From Planctomycetales bacterium 71-10 (GTDB taxonomy: Bacteria; Planctomycetota; Planctomycetia; Isosphaerales; Isosphaeraceae), in assembly GCA_001898385.1 (NCBI GenBank), contig MKTT01000081.1:1-64000 (forward strand): 64,000 nucleotides of DNA, in the 5' to 3' direction. Below the pieces are notes generated by a model. The model saw only the letters and a list, made by a program, of their open reading frames with translations. It made no database searches and was not told the DNA's origin. The stretch's first letter is position 1. Every line of letters starts with the position of its first letter. Both the position numbers and the translations under genes were made by a program. Below are positions 44,716 through 53,306 of this stretch, piece by piece.

Positions 44716-46239
44716 ATGTCGACGGAAACCGCTGCGCCCCCTTCGTCCCCCCAGCCCGTGGTCCTCCCCCGGGTGCTGGGCCCGCTCGCCGCGCTCTGCG
44801 TGGTGGTCGGGTCGGTGATCGGCTCGGGGATCTTCATCGTGCCGGCGCGGGTCGCGCACGAGTTGCCCTTCCTGGGGGGCATCTTCGCGATCTGGATCGT
44901 CGCCGGGGCGTTCACCACGGCCGGGGCCCTGACGCTCGCGGAACTCGGGGCGATGATCCCCCAGGCGGGCGGCCCCTACGTCTACCTCCGCGAGGCCTAC
45001 GGCAAGCTGCCGGCGTTCCTCTTCGGCTGGTCCGAGCTGACCGTCTCGCGCGCCGGCTCGATGGCCACGCTCGCCGCGGCGTTCGCGCGCTACTTCTCCC
45101 AGGTCTTCCCGGCGCCCGAGGCGATCGGGACGGCGGCGTGGCAGGCGATCGCGGCGAGTTCGGCCATCGCGATCGTCACGGTCATCAACGTGCTGGGGAC
45201 GAAGGGGGGCGGCGGCCTCCAGGTCGTCGGCACCGGCCTGAAGGTCGGCGGCGTGCTGACTCTCATCGCCCTGCCGTTCGCGCTCGGCGGCGGCTCGGCC
45301 GCGAACCTCGCGCCGTGGCTCGTCCCGGCCGATTATCACGGCGACCTCTTCTCCGCCGCGATGGTCGCGATGGTCGGCGTCCTCTGGGCCTACGACGGCT
45401 GGATGAACGTCACGCCGCTGGCCGAGGAGATCCGCGACCCCGGCCGCAACATCCCCCGCGCGATGGTCCTGGGGATGTCGAGCCTGGTGGCCATCTACCT
45501 GGCGATGACGCTGGCCTACCATTACGTCCTGCCGATGGATGTCGTCGCCGCCGCCCACGACGCCAGCGGGGCGAACATCGGCAACGCCGTGGCCGCCGTC
45601 TACTGCAAGGCCCTCCTGGGCGCGAAGGGAGTGCTGGCGATCTCGGCCCTGGTCATGTGCTCGACGTTCATCTCGCTCAACGGCAATGCCCTGACCGGCC
45701 CGCGGTCCTATTTCGCCATGGCCCGCGACGGCCTCCTCCCCGCGTGGTTCGACCGCGTTCATCCCCGATTCCAGACGCCGTCGAACGCCATCATCTCGCA
45801 GGCCGTGTGGGCGATCTCGCTGACGGTGCTGGGGACGGTCCTGATCCTCGTCCCGCCGCCGGCCTCGGCGACGTGGCTGCCGGGCTTCGTCCGGTCGGCC
45901 TGGACGACGCTGAACCAGAAGCACCTGTACGACATCCTGCTGGACTACGTCATGTTCGGCGCGACGACGTTCTACATGCTGGCGATCACCAGCGTCTTCG
46001 TCCTCCGCCGCACCCGGCCCGACGCCGTCCGGCCCTACCGGACCTGGGGATACCCGTTCACCCCCCTGCTCTTCGTCGCCGCGTCGCTCCTCCTCCTGGG
46101 CTCGATGCTCGCCAGCGCCGAGACCCGCATGCAGGCCATCGGCGGCGGCGTCCTCATCCTGCTGGGCGTGCCGGCCTACTACCTGCTGCGTCGCGAGGGG
46201 ACGCCGACGACGACGATCGAGCCCCCGACCGACGCCTGA
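44716..46239 (+). CDS. APC-superfamily amino acid transporter
   Basis: A 507-residue, twelve-helix transporter. The first helix holds the substrate motif VVGSVIGSGIFIVPARV, and the TM6 region GVLWAYDGWMNVTPLAEEIRD is the other hallmark of LAT-type amino acid exchangers/permeases. Substrate cannot be told from sequence. ATG 44716 has GAGG nine bases upstream. It converges with the reductase gene and has no operon partner. Confidence 0.92.
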   Translation: MSTETAAPPSSPQPVVLPRVLGPLAALCVVVGSVIGSGIFIVPARVAHELPFLGGIFAIWIVAGAFTTAGALTLAELGAMIPQAGGPYVYLREAYGKLPAFLFGWSELTVSRAGSMATLAAAFARYFSQVFPAPEAIGTAAWQAIAASSAIAIVTVINVLGTKGGGGLQVVGTGLKVGGVLTLIALPFALGGGSAANLAPWLVPADYHGDLFSAAMVAMVGVLWAYDGWMNVTPLAEEIRDPGRNIPRAMVLGMSSLVAIYLAMTLAYHYVLPMDVVAAAHDASGANIGNAVAAVYCKALLGAKGVLAISALVMCSTFISLNGNALTGPRSYFAMARDGLLPAWFDRVHPRFQTPSNAIISQAVWAISLTVLGTVLILVPPPASATWLPGFVRSAWTTLNQKHLYDILLDYVMFGATTFYMLAITSVFVLRRTRPDAVRPYRTWGYPFTPLLFVAASLLLLGSMLASAETRMQAIGGGVLILLGVPAYYLLRREGTPTTTIEPPTDA

Positions 46240-46249
46240 TCGCCGCCGA

Positions 46250-47125
46250 TCAACTCCCCATCCTCCGGACGGCCTCCTCGACGGGGGGCCGTCCGAGGTC
46301 GGGGAAGAGGGCCGCCAGGCGCGTCGTGTCGAGCGAGACGTCGGCCGGCCGGGGCTCGGCGAAGACGGCGTCGGCGCGGCGGTTGGCGCGGACGAGGGAC
46401 TCGTCGAGGCCGAGCCCGCGCGCCACGCGTGTCATGAGTTCATATCGGCTCATCCTGACCGGACCGCCGACGTGCAACGGTCCGCAGTACGGCGACTCGG
46501 CCAGCCGCGCCAGGATCTCGGCGGCCGTGGCGTAGTCCAGCGGGGTGCGGAACTCGTCGTCGAAGAACGTCCGCGGCTCGCCCGCGCGGAGCTGGGCGAC
46601 GGCCTGGTCGAAGAACGTGCCGCGGCCGTTGCGCGTCGGCCCGTAAAGGAGGCAAATCCGCGCGACGACGGAATCCGGGGCCTCGAGCGCCGCGCGCTCC
46701 GCGGCCCGTTTCGACTCGCCGTAGGCCAGGATCGGCCCCGGCTCGTCGGCCTCGGTCGAGGACGCCTTCGTCCCCGGGAAGACCATGTCCGTCGACGTGA
46801 AGACGAGCCGTCGCTCGTTCCGCGCGCACCATCCGGCGATCGTCGCGACGGCCTCCACATTGACGACCCGCGCGCGGTCGGGGTCGCGGCGGACGGCCTC
46901 GGCGTCGCTGATCGCCGCCAGGTGGACGATCACGTCCGGGCTCGCGCGGTCCAGTTCGCCGACGATTGTACGGGCGTCGGCCAGGTCCACCGCGACGGCC
47001 GGCGTCCCGCCCCACTCCACGCCCGGGGAGCCCGACCACGGGATGACCTTCCATCCCCGCGCATGCAGGGGTTCGCGCAAATACGCGCCGATCCGTCCCG
47101 TCGCGCCCGTGAGTACGATCCGCAT
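46250..47125 (-). CDS. RmlD-like NAD(P)-dependent sugar-nucleotide reductase
   Basis: A 291-residue extended SDR enzyme. The N-terminal GATGRIG is the nucleotide motif (MRIVLTGATGRIGAYL). VIVHLAAISDAE, TSTDMVFPG and the catalytic YGESK follow, in the pattern of dTDP-4-dehydrorhamnose reductases. The other rml genes are absent here, so the sugar substrate is uncertain. No special start signal is visible beyond ATG 47125. Confidence 0.85.
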   Translation of the reverse strand: MRIVLTGATGRIGAYLREPLHARGWKVIPWSGSPGVEWGGTPAVAVDLADARTIVGELDRASPDVIVHLAAISDAEAVRRDPDRARVVNVEAVATIAGWCARNERRLVFTSTDMVFPGTKASSTEADEPGPILAYGESKRAAERAALEAPDSVVARICLLYGPTRNGRGTFFDQAVAQLRAGEPRTFFDDEFRTPLDYATAAEILARLAESPYCGPLHVGGPVRMSRYELMTRVARGLGLDESLVRANRRADAVFAEPRPADVSLDTTRLAALFPDLGRPPVEEAVRRMGS

Positions 47126-47287
47126 GGCCCGCGCATCCTCCTCGGCGGGGCCGGCGGCGGGCGGAAGTCCCGCAAGCCCGGCCCCCCTCGGGCCGATGAT
47201 AGGCGACGGAACCGCCGAGGGAAACGATCAAGCGACGACGCGCGACCCCGCAGCCCGGACCGCCGCGCGACGAGGGAGCGGCCGACG

Positions 47288-48190
47288 ATGGACATCCGCA
47301 ACGTGGCGCTGGACGACCTGGTCCTGGACCCCAACCTCAACCTGCGCGACCGCCTCGACGACTTCACCGTCGAGCGCTACGCCGAGGCCTGGGACCGCCT
47401 CCCCCCCGTCACCGTCTACGAGGTCGACGAGCGCTGGCTGCTCGCCGACGGCTTCCATCGCCACGCCGCGGCCATCATGCTCGGCAAGCGGACGATCCCC
47501 GCCGAGGTCCGCCCCGGCTGCTTCAACGACGCGCTCGACTACGTCGCCAGCGTCAACCTGTTCCACGGCCTCCCTCTCTCGCGCACCGAGCGACGGCGGG
47601 CCGTGGAGGTGAAGCTCAAGCTCCATCACGACTGGTCCGACCGCCGCACGGCCGAGGAGTTGGGCGTCTCGCGCGAGCTGGTGGCGAAGATCCGCAAGCA
47701 GTTGATCGACGGCCACCAGATCCCCAACACCCCCGGCCGCGTCGGGGCCGACGGCAAGCTCTACTCCACCGCCGGGCTCCCCAAGGACCCCAACGAGAAC
47801 CGCCCGCGCACCAACGAATCCGGCGGGGCCTCGCGCGAGGCCGACGAGCCGGCCGAGCGCGGCCGGCGCGGGATGTCCGGGACCGTCACCGCCCCCTGGG
47901 ACGACGAGGCCCCCGCGCGGGCGTCCGGCCCGCCGATCGCCGAGGAGGTCCACTTCGCCGGCGGCGTCGACCCGCGCATCGTCGCGATGGCCCCCCCCGT
48001 CGAGGTCGAGGCCCCCACCGTCGAGGAGCTGCTCGACGTCATGGCCAAGCAGATCGTCGAGGTCGTCTCCTGGACCCAGGCCGACGGCTTCGTCGAGGGC
48101 TACAAGTCCGCCGCCGCCAACGCCCGGGGCGTCTTCCACGCCGCCGTCATCAAGCTCGCCGCCCGCGCGGACCAGCTCCGCCGGGCGTGA
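47288..48190 (+). CDS. ParB/Srx-type nuclease-fold protein, orphan
   Basis: A 300-residue protein. Residues 5-85 are a ParB N-terminal-like fold (VALDDLVLDPNLNLRDRLDD, then LLADGFHRHAAAIMLGK, where the GFHRH motif stands in for the usual GERR). A helix-turn-helix region follows (WSDRRTAEELGVSRELVAKI), then a charged linker and a C-terminal helix. No parA or parS-like array is near. A DNA-modifying or regulatory role is possible; not chromosomal ParB. A GAGGGAG lies ahead of ATG 47288. Confidence 0.75.
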   Translation: MDIRNVALDDLVLDPNLNLRDRLDDFTVERYAEAWDRLPPVTVYEVDERWLLADGFHRHAAAIMLGKRTIPAEVRPGCFNDALDYVASVNLFHGLPLSRTERRRAVEVKLKLHHDWSDRRTAEELGVSRELVAKIRKQLIDGHQIPNTPGRVGADGKLYSTAGLPKDPNENRPRTNESGGASREADEPAERGRRGMSGTVTAPWDDEAPARASGPPIAEEVHFAGGVDPRIVAMAPPVEVEAPTVEELLDVMAKQIVEVVSWTQADGFVEGYKSAAANARGVFHAAVIKLAARADQLRRA

Positions 48191-48217
48191 GCGATCGGCC
48201 GGGCGGAGGGTTGCAAC

Positions 48218-48811
48218 ATGGCGAGACGGCCGGGTTGGAGCACAGAGTACCTGAACGACGGCGGGCCATTGATCGTCCTCCCGCGCGAGTTGCTCGCCGC
48301 GTGGTCGGGCTCCGAGGGCGAACCGACCAGCCAGGAGTTCCCCTTCGGCCCCGATTACGCAAGGGCCTGTCAGGCCGACCATCCGGCCGCCCTACTCCAG
48401 GTCGGCTCCGGCCTCGGGCTCGTCGTCGGCGCGCAAGAACACCTCTATCCCGTCCATTGGATCGATCTCCCTGCGCAGGAGGGCGTGGCGCTGGTCGGCT
48501 GGATGTACGGCGATGACGACGCGAGTTTCGAAGTCGCTGCGCTCCTCGAACAGGATGGGCCGGGGTGGCGATGCCTGGATCCGCGGATCGATCTCTTGGG
48601 CGGAGAACTCCTCCTGCTCCACGCGGCCGACATCGGTTCCGATCTCGATGAACTGGAGACCTTCGGTGAGTTGCAGGCGATGATCGCCGATGCCATACCG
48701 ATCCGACTGAAGCCGGGGGCCTATAAGCTGGAAATCATGGAGGTCGGCGGGGATTTGGACGAGGACTCACTCGGCTGCCTCCTTTGCCGATGGCTTCCGG
48801 CGGATCGCTGA
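48218..48811 (+). CDS. Immunity protein 21 family (Imm21)
   Basis: A 197-residue soluble protein. WSTEYLNDGGPLIVLPRELL, DYARACQADHPAALLQVGSG and EGVALVGWMYGDDD match the Imm21 pattern I know from polymorphic toxin systems, where it neutralises a cognate toxin. No toxin gene is adjacent, so this is an orphan immunity gene. It starts 28 bp after the ParB-like gene stop. Its codon use is somewhat less G+C-rich than its neighbours'. Confidence 0.72.
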   Translation: MARRPGWSTEYLNDGGPLIVLPRELLAAWSGSEGEPTSQEFPFGPDYARACQADHPAALLQVGSGLGLVVGAQEHLYPVHWIDLPAQEGVALVGWMYGDDDASFEVAALLEQDGPGWRCLDPRIDLLGGELLLLHAADIGSDLDELETFGELQAMIADAIPIRLKPGAYKLEIMEVGGDLDEDSLGCLLCRWLPADR

Positions 48812-48850
48812 TCCGTCGATGAGTATGACTTCGCCGGGCACCCGGCCGAT

Positions 48851-50002
48851 TCAGACCACCTCGCACAGGACCCGGTCGGCCAGGAAGCGGCCCTCGCGGG
48901 TCAGGCGGATGCGGCGGCCGTCGTCTTCCAGCAGGCCCTCGGCCGCGAAGCGGACGATGACCGGGCCGATCAGGGCGTCGAGGTCGAAGCCGGTGCGCCA
49001 TCGGAAGTCGTCGCGGTCGATGCCGACCTGGATCCGGCGCAGCATCAGCATGGCCGTCTCGCGGGCGTGCTCCTCGGGGCCGAGGTGTTCCGAGGGGCCG
49101 ACGGCCGACTCGCCGGCCTCGATGCGCTTGAGATACGCCGGCATGTCGCGGGTGTTGACCGTGCGGAGGCCGTCGACGTACTGCGCCGCACCCAGGCCGA
49201 GGCCCCAGTAGGCGTCGTTCGCCCAGTAGACGAGGTTGTGACGCGACTCGTGGCCGGGGCGGGCGTAGTTGGATATCTCGTACATCAACAAGCCGGCGGA
49301 TTCGAGCCGGTCCATCACCAGCTCATACATGCGCCGCTCGGCCTCCTCCTCGACGGGGTCGACCTCGCCGCGCTGGAGTTGCTTCCAGAGGGCGGTCCCC
49401 TTCTCATAGACCAAGCCGTAGCAGGAGAGGTGCGAGGGGCCCAGCGCGAGCGTAGCGTCCAGGTCGGCCTGCCAGTCGTCGACGTCCGAGCCGGGGACGC
49501 CGAAGATCAGGTCGAGCGACCAGCGCGGGAAGCGATCGCGGACGATCGCCACGGCCCGGCCGACCTCCTCCGGGGCGTGGTTCCGCTCCAGGGCCTGCAA
49601 CAGCCGAGGCTGGAACGACTGCGCGCCCAGGCTGACGCGGTCGACGCCCGCCGCGGCGAGGACGTCGGCCTTGGCCTCGTCGAGCGTGCCGGGGTTGGCC
49701 TCGACGGTCCACTCGCCGCCGCTCGTCAGCGGGAGCCAGCGGCGGATCATGCCCGTCAGCCGTTCGAGCTGACGGGCGTCCAGCCGCGTGGGGGTCCCGC
49801 CGCCGACGAAGATGGCGTCGACCTCGCGGGGCTCGCCGAGCTTCGCCGCCGTCTCGCGTTCCAGGGCGTCCAGGTAGCGGTCGGCCAGGTGGTCGGAACC
49901 GGCCAGCGAGGCGAAGTCGCAATAGCCGCACTTGTGGGCGCAGAACGGGACGTGGACGTACGCGGCCCTGGGCAGCAACCAGGGAGGCGCATCGGCCCGC
50001 AA
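48851..50002 (-). CDS. hemW: Radical SAM coproporphyrinogen-type enzyme HemW
   Basis: A 383-residue radical SAM protein. The [4Fe-4S] motif CAHKCGYCDF (Cys at x3, x2 spacing) is followed by GGGTPT, VEANPGTLD, SLGAQSFQ and YGLVYEKGT, and the C-terminal HemW extension is complete. It is described in other bacteria as a haem chaperone rather than a decarboxylase. The 5' end overlaps no good ATG; TTG 50002 is proposed, with a longer open frame before it that runs into the NifU gene. It follows the NifU-type gene by 38 bp. Confidence 0.88.
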   Translation of the reverse strand: MRADAPPWLLPRAAYVHVPFCAHKCGYCDFASLAGSDHLADRYLDALERETAAKLGEPREVDAIFVGGGTPTRLDARQLERLTGMIRRWLPLTSGGEWTVEANPGTLDEAKADVLAAAGVDRVSLGAQSFQPRLLQALERNHAPEEVGRAVAIVRDRFPRWSLDLIFGVPGSDVDDWQADLDATLALGPSHLSCYGLVYEKGTALWKQLQRGEVDPVEEEAERRMYELVMDRLESAGLLMYEISNYARPGHESRHNLVYWANDAYWGLGLGAAQYVDGLRTVNTRDMPAYLKRIEAGESAVGPSEHLGPEEHARETAMLMLRRIQVGIDRDDFRWRTGFDLDALIGPVIVRFAAEGLLEDDGRRIRLTREGRFLADRVLCEVV

Positions 50003-50040
50003 GCCGTCGTCCCGACGATCGAGGGTGGTTGAAGGTCCGC

Positions 50041-50319
50041 TCAGGGGATGGCTTCCAGGAAGCGGACCTCGGGGACCTCGGCCTTGACGGCCTTCTCCAC
50101 GAGCATGGTCGTGGTGTGGACGGAGGAGACGCAGCCCTGGCACGCGCCGAGGAGGCGGATCTGGACAATGTCGTCCTCGTCGATGCCGACGACCTCGACG
50201 TCGCCGCCGTCGGCGTTCAGGTCGGGGCGGACGCGGGCGTCGACGACCTCACGGATGCGTTCGAGCCGTTGCGCGCGGGCGTCGTGGGAGGACGTCCGGG
50301 ACGAGGCGGGTGCGTTCAT
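50041..50319 (-). CDS. NifU-type Fe-S scaffold protein
   Basis: A 92-residue protein matching the C-terminal NifU/NfuA scaffold domain: RIREVVDARVRPDLNADGGD, then the ligand pair CQGC in LLGACQGCVSS. It carries Fe-S clusters for delivery to apoproteins. ATG 50319 is chosen as the first plausible start; a longer open frame exists upstream. It lies ahead of hemW, a radical SAM enzyme that needs such clusters, so co-expression would make sense. Confidence 0.9.
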   Translation of the reverse strand: MNAPASSRTSSHDARAQRLERIREVVDARVRPDLNADGGDVEVVGIDEDDIVQIRLLGACQGCVSSVHTTTMLVEKAVKAEVPEVRFLEAIP

Positions 50320-50487
50320 CGGCGAGACTCGCGCGGGGCGGTGGGTAGGGGGGAGGCGCGTCGGCGCGCTCCCCTTATGACCATCCACGGCAAAGGGACG
50401 ACGCGCCCGGTGGACCGGCCGTCGCCCCCCGCGGGGACCTACAAGAGAAGTGTACGTCCCGGGTCGAGTCGCGGCGAGGCCGCGTCC

Positions 50488-50829
50488 TCAATAATCGTCG
50501 CCGTATCCGCCGCCGCCGCGGTAGCCGCCGCCCCCGCCGCCGCCGCGGTATCCGCCGCCGCCCCCGCCGCCCCCGCCGGGGGTGCGAGGCCGGGCCTCGT
50601 TGACCGTCAGGCGACGGCCGTCGTGGTCCTGGCCGTCGAGGGTCTCGATCGCGGCCTGGGCCTCGTCGTCGTTCGGCATCTCGACGAACCCGAAGCCCCG
50701 GCTCCGACCGGTCTCCCGATCGCTGAGGACCTGGGCCGACGAGACGGCGCCGAATTGCTCGAACAACTCCTGGAGGTGCTCGGACGTGACCGTGTACTTG
50801 AGGTTGCCGACGTATAGCCTCTTCGCCAT
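50488..50829 (-). CDS. RRM-type glycine-rich RNA-binding protein
   Basis: A 113-residue protein with one RNA recognition motif: RNP2 LYVGNL (about 4-9) and RNP1 RGFGFVEM, plus the strand VSSAQVLSD. The tail is Gly-rich with GYRGGG repeats. Such bacterial RRM proteins bind single-stranded RNA and are often cold-induced. A strong promoter about 170 bp upstream gives a long leader. A longer frame extends upstream but ATG 50829 begins the domain. Confidence 0.92.
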   Translation of the reverse strand: MAKRLYVGNLKYTVTSEHLQELFEQFGAVSSAQVLSDRETGRSRGFGFVEMPNDDEAQAAIETLDGQDHDGRRLTVNEARPRTPGGGGGGGGGYRGGGGGGGYRGGGGYGDDY

Positions 50830-50996
50830 CGAAATCGCCCGCTGCCAGGCTCTCCACCGATCGACCGAAACATGCCAGTCAGCGCGACGACCGGGGCCCT
50901 TTTGCGGGGGGATCCGGCGATTCGTCGCCACTCCGGGACCGGTGGCAGGCCTGTCGGCCGACCCCGAACCTCGCCGCCTATCCCGGAGCGTCTGGC

Positions 50997-51025
50997 AATG
51001 TATCCGGTGCGTTCGAAGCGTTCAA
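50997..51025 (-). promoter_or_regulatory. Promoter of the RRM gene, with long leader
   Basis: On the minus strand TTGAAC (51025-51020) and TACATT (51002-50997) have a 17-bp spacer. Transcription would begin near 50990, leaving about 160 nt before ATG 50829, a leader of the type used by cold-shock genes. The rest of the gap 50830-51160 shows no gene. Confidence 0.55.
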
Positions 51026-51160
51026 CAAAAAAAGCGGCCGGAATGACGCGGCCCGCGAAGGCGTCCTCGCGGGGGGGGATCTTCGCGCTTGCAAGTCTCC
51101 CCGTCGTGACGCACATTGAATCGCTCACGCCCGAACCACCACCGACGAGGTCGACGGCCC

Positions 51161-52366
51161 ATGACGCCAACCTGCTCGACGATGCGACGCCTGGGGGCCG
51201 CGGCCCTCCTCCTCCTGACGGCCCCCGCCGCGGACGCCCAGGACCGGCGGCTGACGATCCGCCCCGCCCCGGGCGTCCCCGCGGGGACGCCGATCCTGCT
51301 CCCCGCGCCCGACGACCTCGACCCCGGCCTCTACGCGCTGCGATCCTCGCCCGACTCGCCGCCGATCGACGGCGTCGTGGTCGCCGACGGTCCGATCAAG
51401 ACGTTCGCATTCATCGCCCCCGAGTTGGCCGACCCGACGACCTTCCTGGTCTCGCTCTCAGCCCGGGCCCTCGACGAGGGCGAGGGGGTGACGTTCGCGC
51501 CCGACGGCCCCAACCTCAAGATCCTGGCCGGCGGCCTGCTCGGCGTCCATCGCGTCGACGGCCCTTACAAGCCGTTCCTCTTCCCCCTCATCGGCCCCAC
51601 CGGCAAGCCGATGACCCGCTCCTATCCCATGGAGCAGGTCGCGGGGGAGGACGTCGACCACCCCCACCAATCGTCGTTCTGGTTCACTCACGGCCGGGTC
51701 AACGACGTCGATTTCTGGACCGTCAAGAAGGGGACGATCCGCGAGACCGAGCGCGAGGTCGTCGCCTCCGGCCCGGTCCTCGGCCGGCTGAAGACGGCCG
51801 ACGACTGGCTCGCCCCCGACGGCGCCAAGGTGTGCGAGGATGAGCGCGTGTTGACCGCTTACGACACGAAGGACGTCCGCATCCTCGACTTCGAGGTCAC
51901 GCTCAAGGCCACGGCCGGCCCGGTCGTCCTGGGCGAGACCAAGGAGGGGTCGTTCGGCGTCCGCGTCGCCTCGTCGATGGACGTGGACAGGAAGACCGGC
52001 GGCAAGATCCGCAACGCCGAGGGCCTGGAAGACGCCGACGCCTGGGGCAAGCCCTCGTCGTGGGTCGACTACTCCGGGCCGATCGCCGGGGAGACGCTCG
52101 GGATCGCGATCCTCAACCACCCGACGAGCTTCCGCTACCCGACGACCTGGCACGTCCGGACCTACGGCCTCTTCGCCGCCAATCCGTTCGGCGGCCCCGA
52201 GTTCAAGGTCGACGGCTACGCGGAGCACCGCCTGGCGAAGGATGAATCGATCCGCCTCGCCTACCGCGTCGTCCTCCACAAGGGGGACGCGACGGCGATC
52301 GACCTCCCGCGCCGGTTCGCCCTCTACGCCGCCCCGCCGGAGTCCTCCTGGGAGGAAGGCGAGTGA
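51161..52366 (+). CDS. Exported PmoA-like protein (DUF6807)
   Basis: A 401-residue protein. A signal peptide (GAAALLLLTAPAADAQ) precedes a beta-rich domain with the family's conserved HPHQSSFWFTHG motif. These proteins are called PmoA-like in planctomycetes by resemblance only; no methane monooxygenase role is implied. Alternative start ATG 51182 would give a shorter signal. It stands alone, in converging position to the folate gene. Confidence 0.72.
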   Translation: MTPTCSTMRRLGAAALLLLTAPAADAQDRRLTIRPAPGVPAGTPILLPAPDDLDPGLYALRSSPDSPPIDGVVVADGPIKTFAFIAPELADPTTFLVSLSARALDEGEGVTFAPDGPNLKILAGGLLGVHRVDGPYKPFLFPLIGPTGKPMTRSYPMEQVAGEDVDHPHQSSFWFTHGRVNDVDFWTVKKGTIRETEREVVASGPVLGRLKTADDWLAPDGAKVCEDERVLTAYDTKDVRILDFEVTLKATAGPVVLGETKEGSFGVRVASSMDVDRKTGGKIRNAEGLEDADAWGKPSSWVDYSGPIAGETLGIAILNHPTSFRYPTTWHVRTYGLFAANPFGGPEFKVDGYAEHRLAKDESIRLAYRVVLHKGDATAIDLPRRFALYAAPPESSWEEGE

Positions 52367-52387
52367 GCCGTCGCTGCCCCGGAGGGC

Positions 52388-52969
52388 TCAGGCCCTCCGG
52401 AGGATCCGCGACTCCGTGACGACCCCGGTCAACGGCACGTCGTGGGGCTCTACGGGGAGCATGTCGAGCATCTGGACGTCGAATGCCGCGGCCCAGACCT
52501 CGATGCCGGGCCGCACGCGTGGAAGCAATCGGTCGTAGTGCCCCGCCCCGCGGCCCAGGCGGTTGCAGGCCGGGTCGAACGCCACGCCGGGGGCCAGGAC
52601 CCAGTCCAGGTCCTCCGGCGCGACGATCGGCGCGTCGGGGACGGGCTCGGGGATGCCCAGCGTCCCGGCGCGGAGGTCGCCGAGGTCGCGGACCTCGTGC
52701 AGCACCATCCCGGCCGCCCGGCCCACCACCCGAGGGCAGGCCACGCGCCGGCCGGCCGCCAGCGCGTCGGCCAGCAACGGCCCCGTCTCGATCTCCTCGG
52801 GGAACGCCTTCAAATAGAGGAGGACCGTCCCCGCACCGCGGTAGGACGCCAGCCCCCGGACTTCGTCCAGGATCCGGGCGCCCCGCGCCGCGCGATCGGC
52901 CTCGCTCATGCCGAGGATGGCCGCGATCGACTCCGCGCGAAGGCGTCTCTTCAAAGGCGTCGTGGCCAT
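52388..52969 (-). CDS. 5-formyltetrahydrofolate cyclo-ligase
   Basis: A 193-residue enzyme converting 5-formyl-THF to 5,10-methenyl-THF with ATP. The MTHFS hallmark is GVAFDPACNRLGRGAGHYDR (about 131-150), with VLLYLKAFPEEIET near 48-62. In several bacteria the orthologue lies immediately downstream of the 6S RNA gene; here it follows a structured RNA locus with its own promoter and terminator. ATG 52969 is preceded by GAGG. Confidence 0.93.
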   Translation of the reverse strand: MATTPLKRRLRAESIAAILGMSEADRAARGARILDEVRGLASYRGAGTVLLYLKAFPEEIETGPLLADALAAGRRVACPRVVGRAAGMVLHEVRDLGDLRAGTLGIPEPVPDAPIVAPEDLDWVLAPGVAFDPACNRLGRGAGHYDRLLPRVRPGIEVWAAAFDVQMLDMLPVEPHDVPLTGVVTESRILRRA

Positions 52970-52997
52970 GATGCGCCGACCTCGCCCGATCCTGGAA

Positions 52998-53228
52998 TGA
53001 AAGGAGCCCGTGACTCCCCGCCGAGGCGAGGGGACACGGGCCGAAAGACCTCCACCGCAATGCCGTTGAGGCGCTTTTGAGAACCCGCAGTTCAGGTGGG
53101 ACCCGCAGACCTACGAGAAGCGGAGCTTCGAGAGGTCGGTTTGGGGCCCCTACGGGTTTAAACGTTGGTTCGCCAAAAGGACCGCCCCGTGTCGAACATG
53201 GCAGAGGCTCGTCCGGCCGAGACCGAAC
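52998..53228 (-). ncRNA. Structured RNA upstream of the MTHFS gene; 6S RNA or leader candidate
   Basis: On the minus strand a promoter at 53262-53235 is followed by about 230 nt with pairing potential. A long-range stem joins GGGCC..AAA..ACCUC (within 53150-53132) to GAGGU..UUU..GGCCC (53052-53038); a small stem GAAGC-UCC-GCUUC lies between. The 3' end is a G/C hairpin (53041-53006) followed by TCCTTTCATT, a terminator. Location ahead of the 5-formyl-THF cyclo-ligase gene is the classical position of ssrS (6S RNA). A regulatory leader with an attenuator is the alternative. 6S identity is inferred from position, not from recognised conserved sequence. Confidence 0.45.
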
Positions 53229-53234
53229 AGCCTC

Positions 53235-53262
53235 ATAGTACCTCGGCCCCCCCGGAAATCAA
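53235..53262 (-). promoter_or_regulatory. Promoter of the structured RNA / MTHFS locus
   Basis: TTGATT (53262-53257) and TACTAT (53240-53235) on the minus strand, 16-bp spacer, just after the UVR-domain gene stop at 53307. It would start transcription near 53228. Confidence 0.45.
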
Positions 53263-53306
53263 GCGGATTCCGGCCCAAAACTATACATGCGAACACGCGA
53301 CGCCGG

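Noticed and set aside
50020-50143. Extension of hemW into the NifU gene
   Set aside because: The frame stays open but covers NifU coding sequence, and the added residues are not HemW-like.
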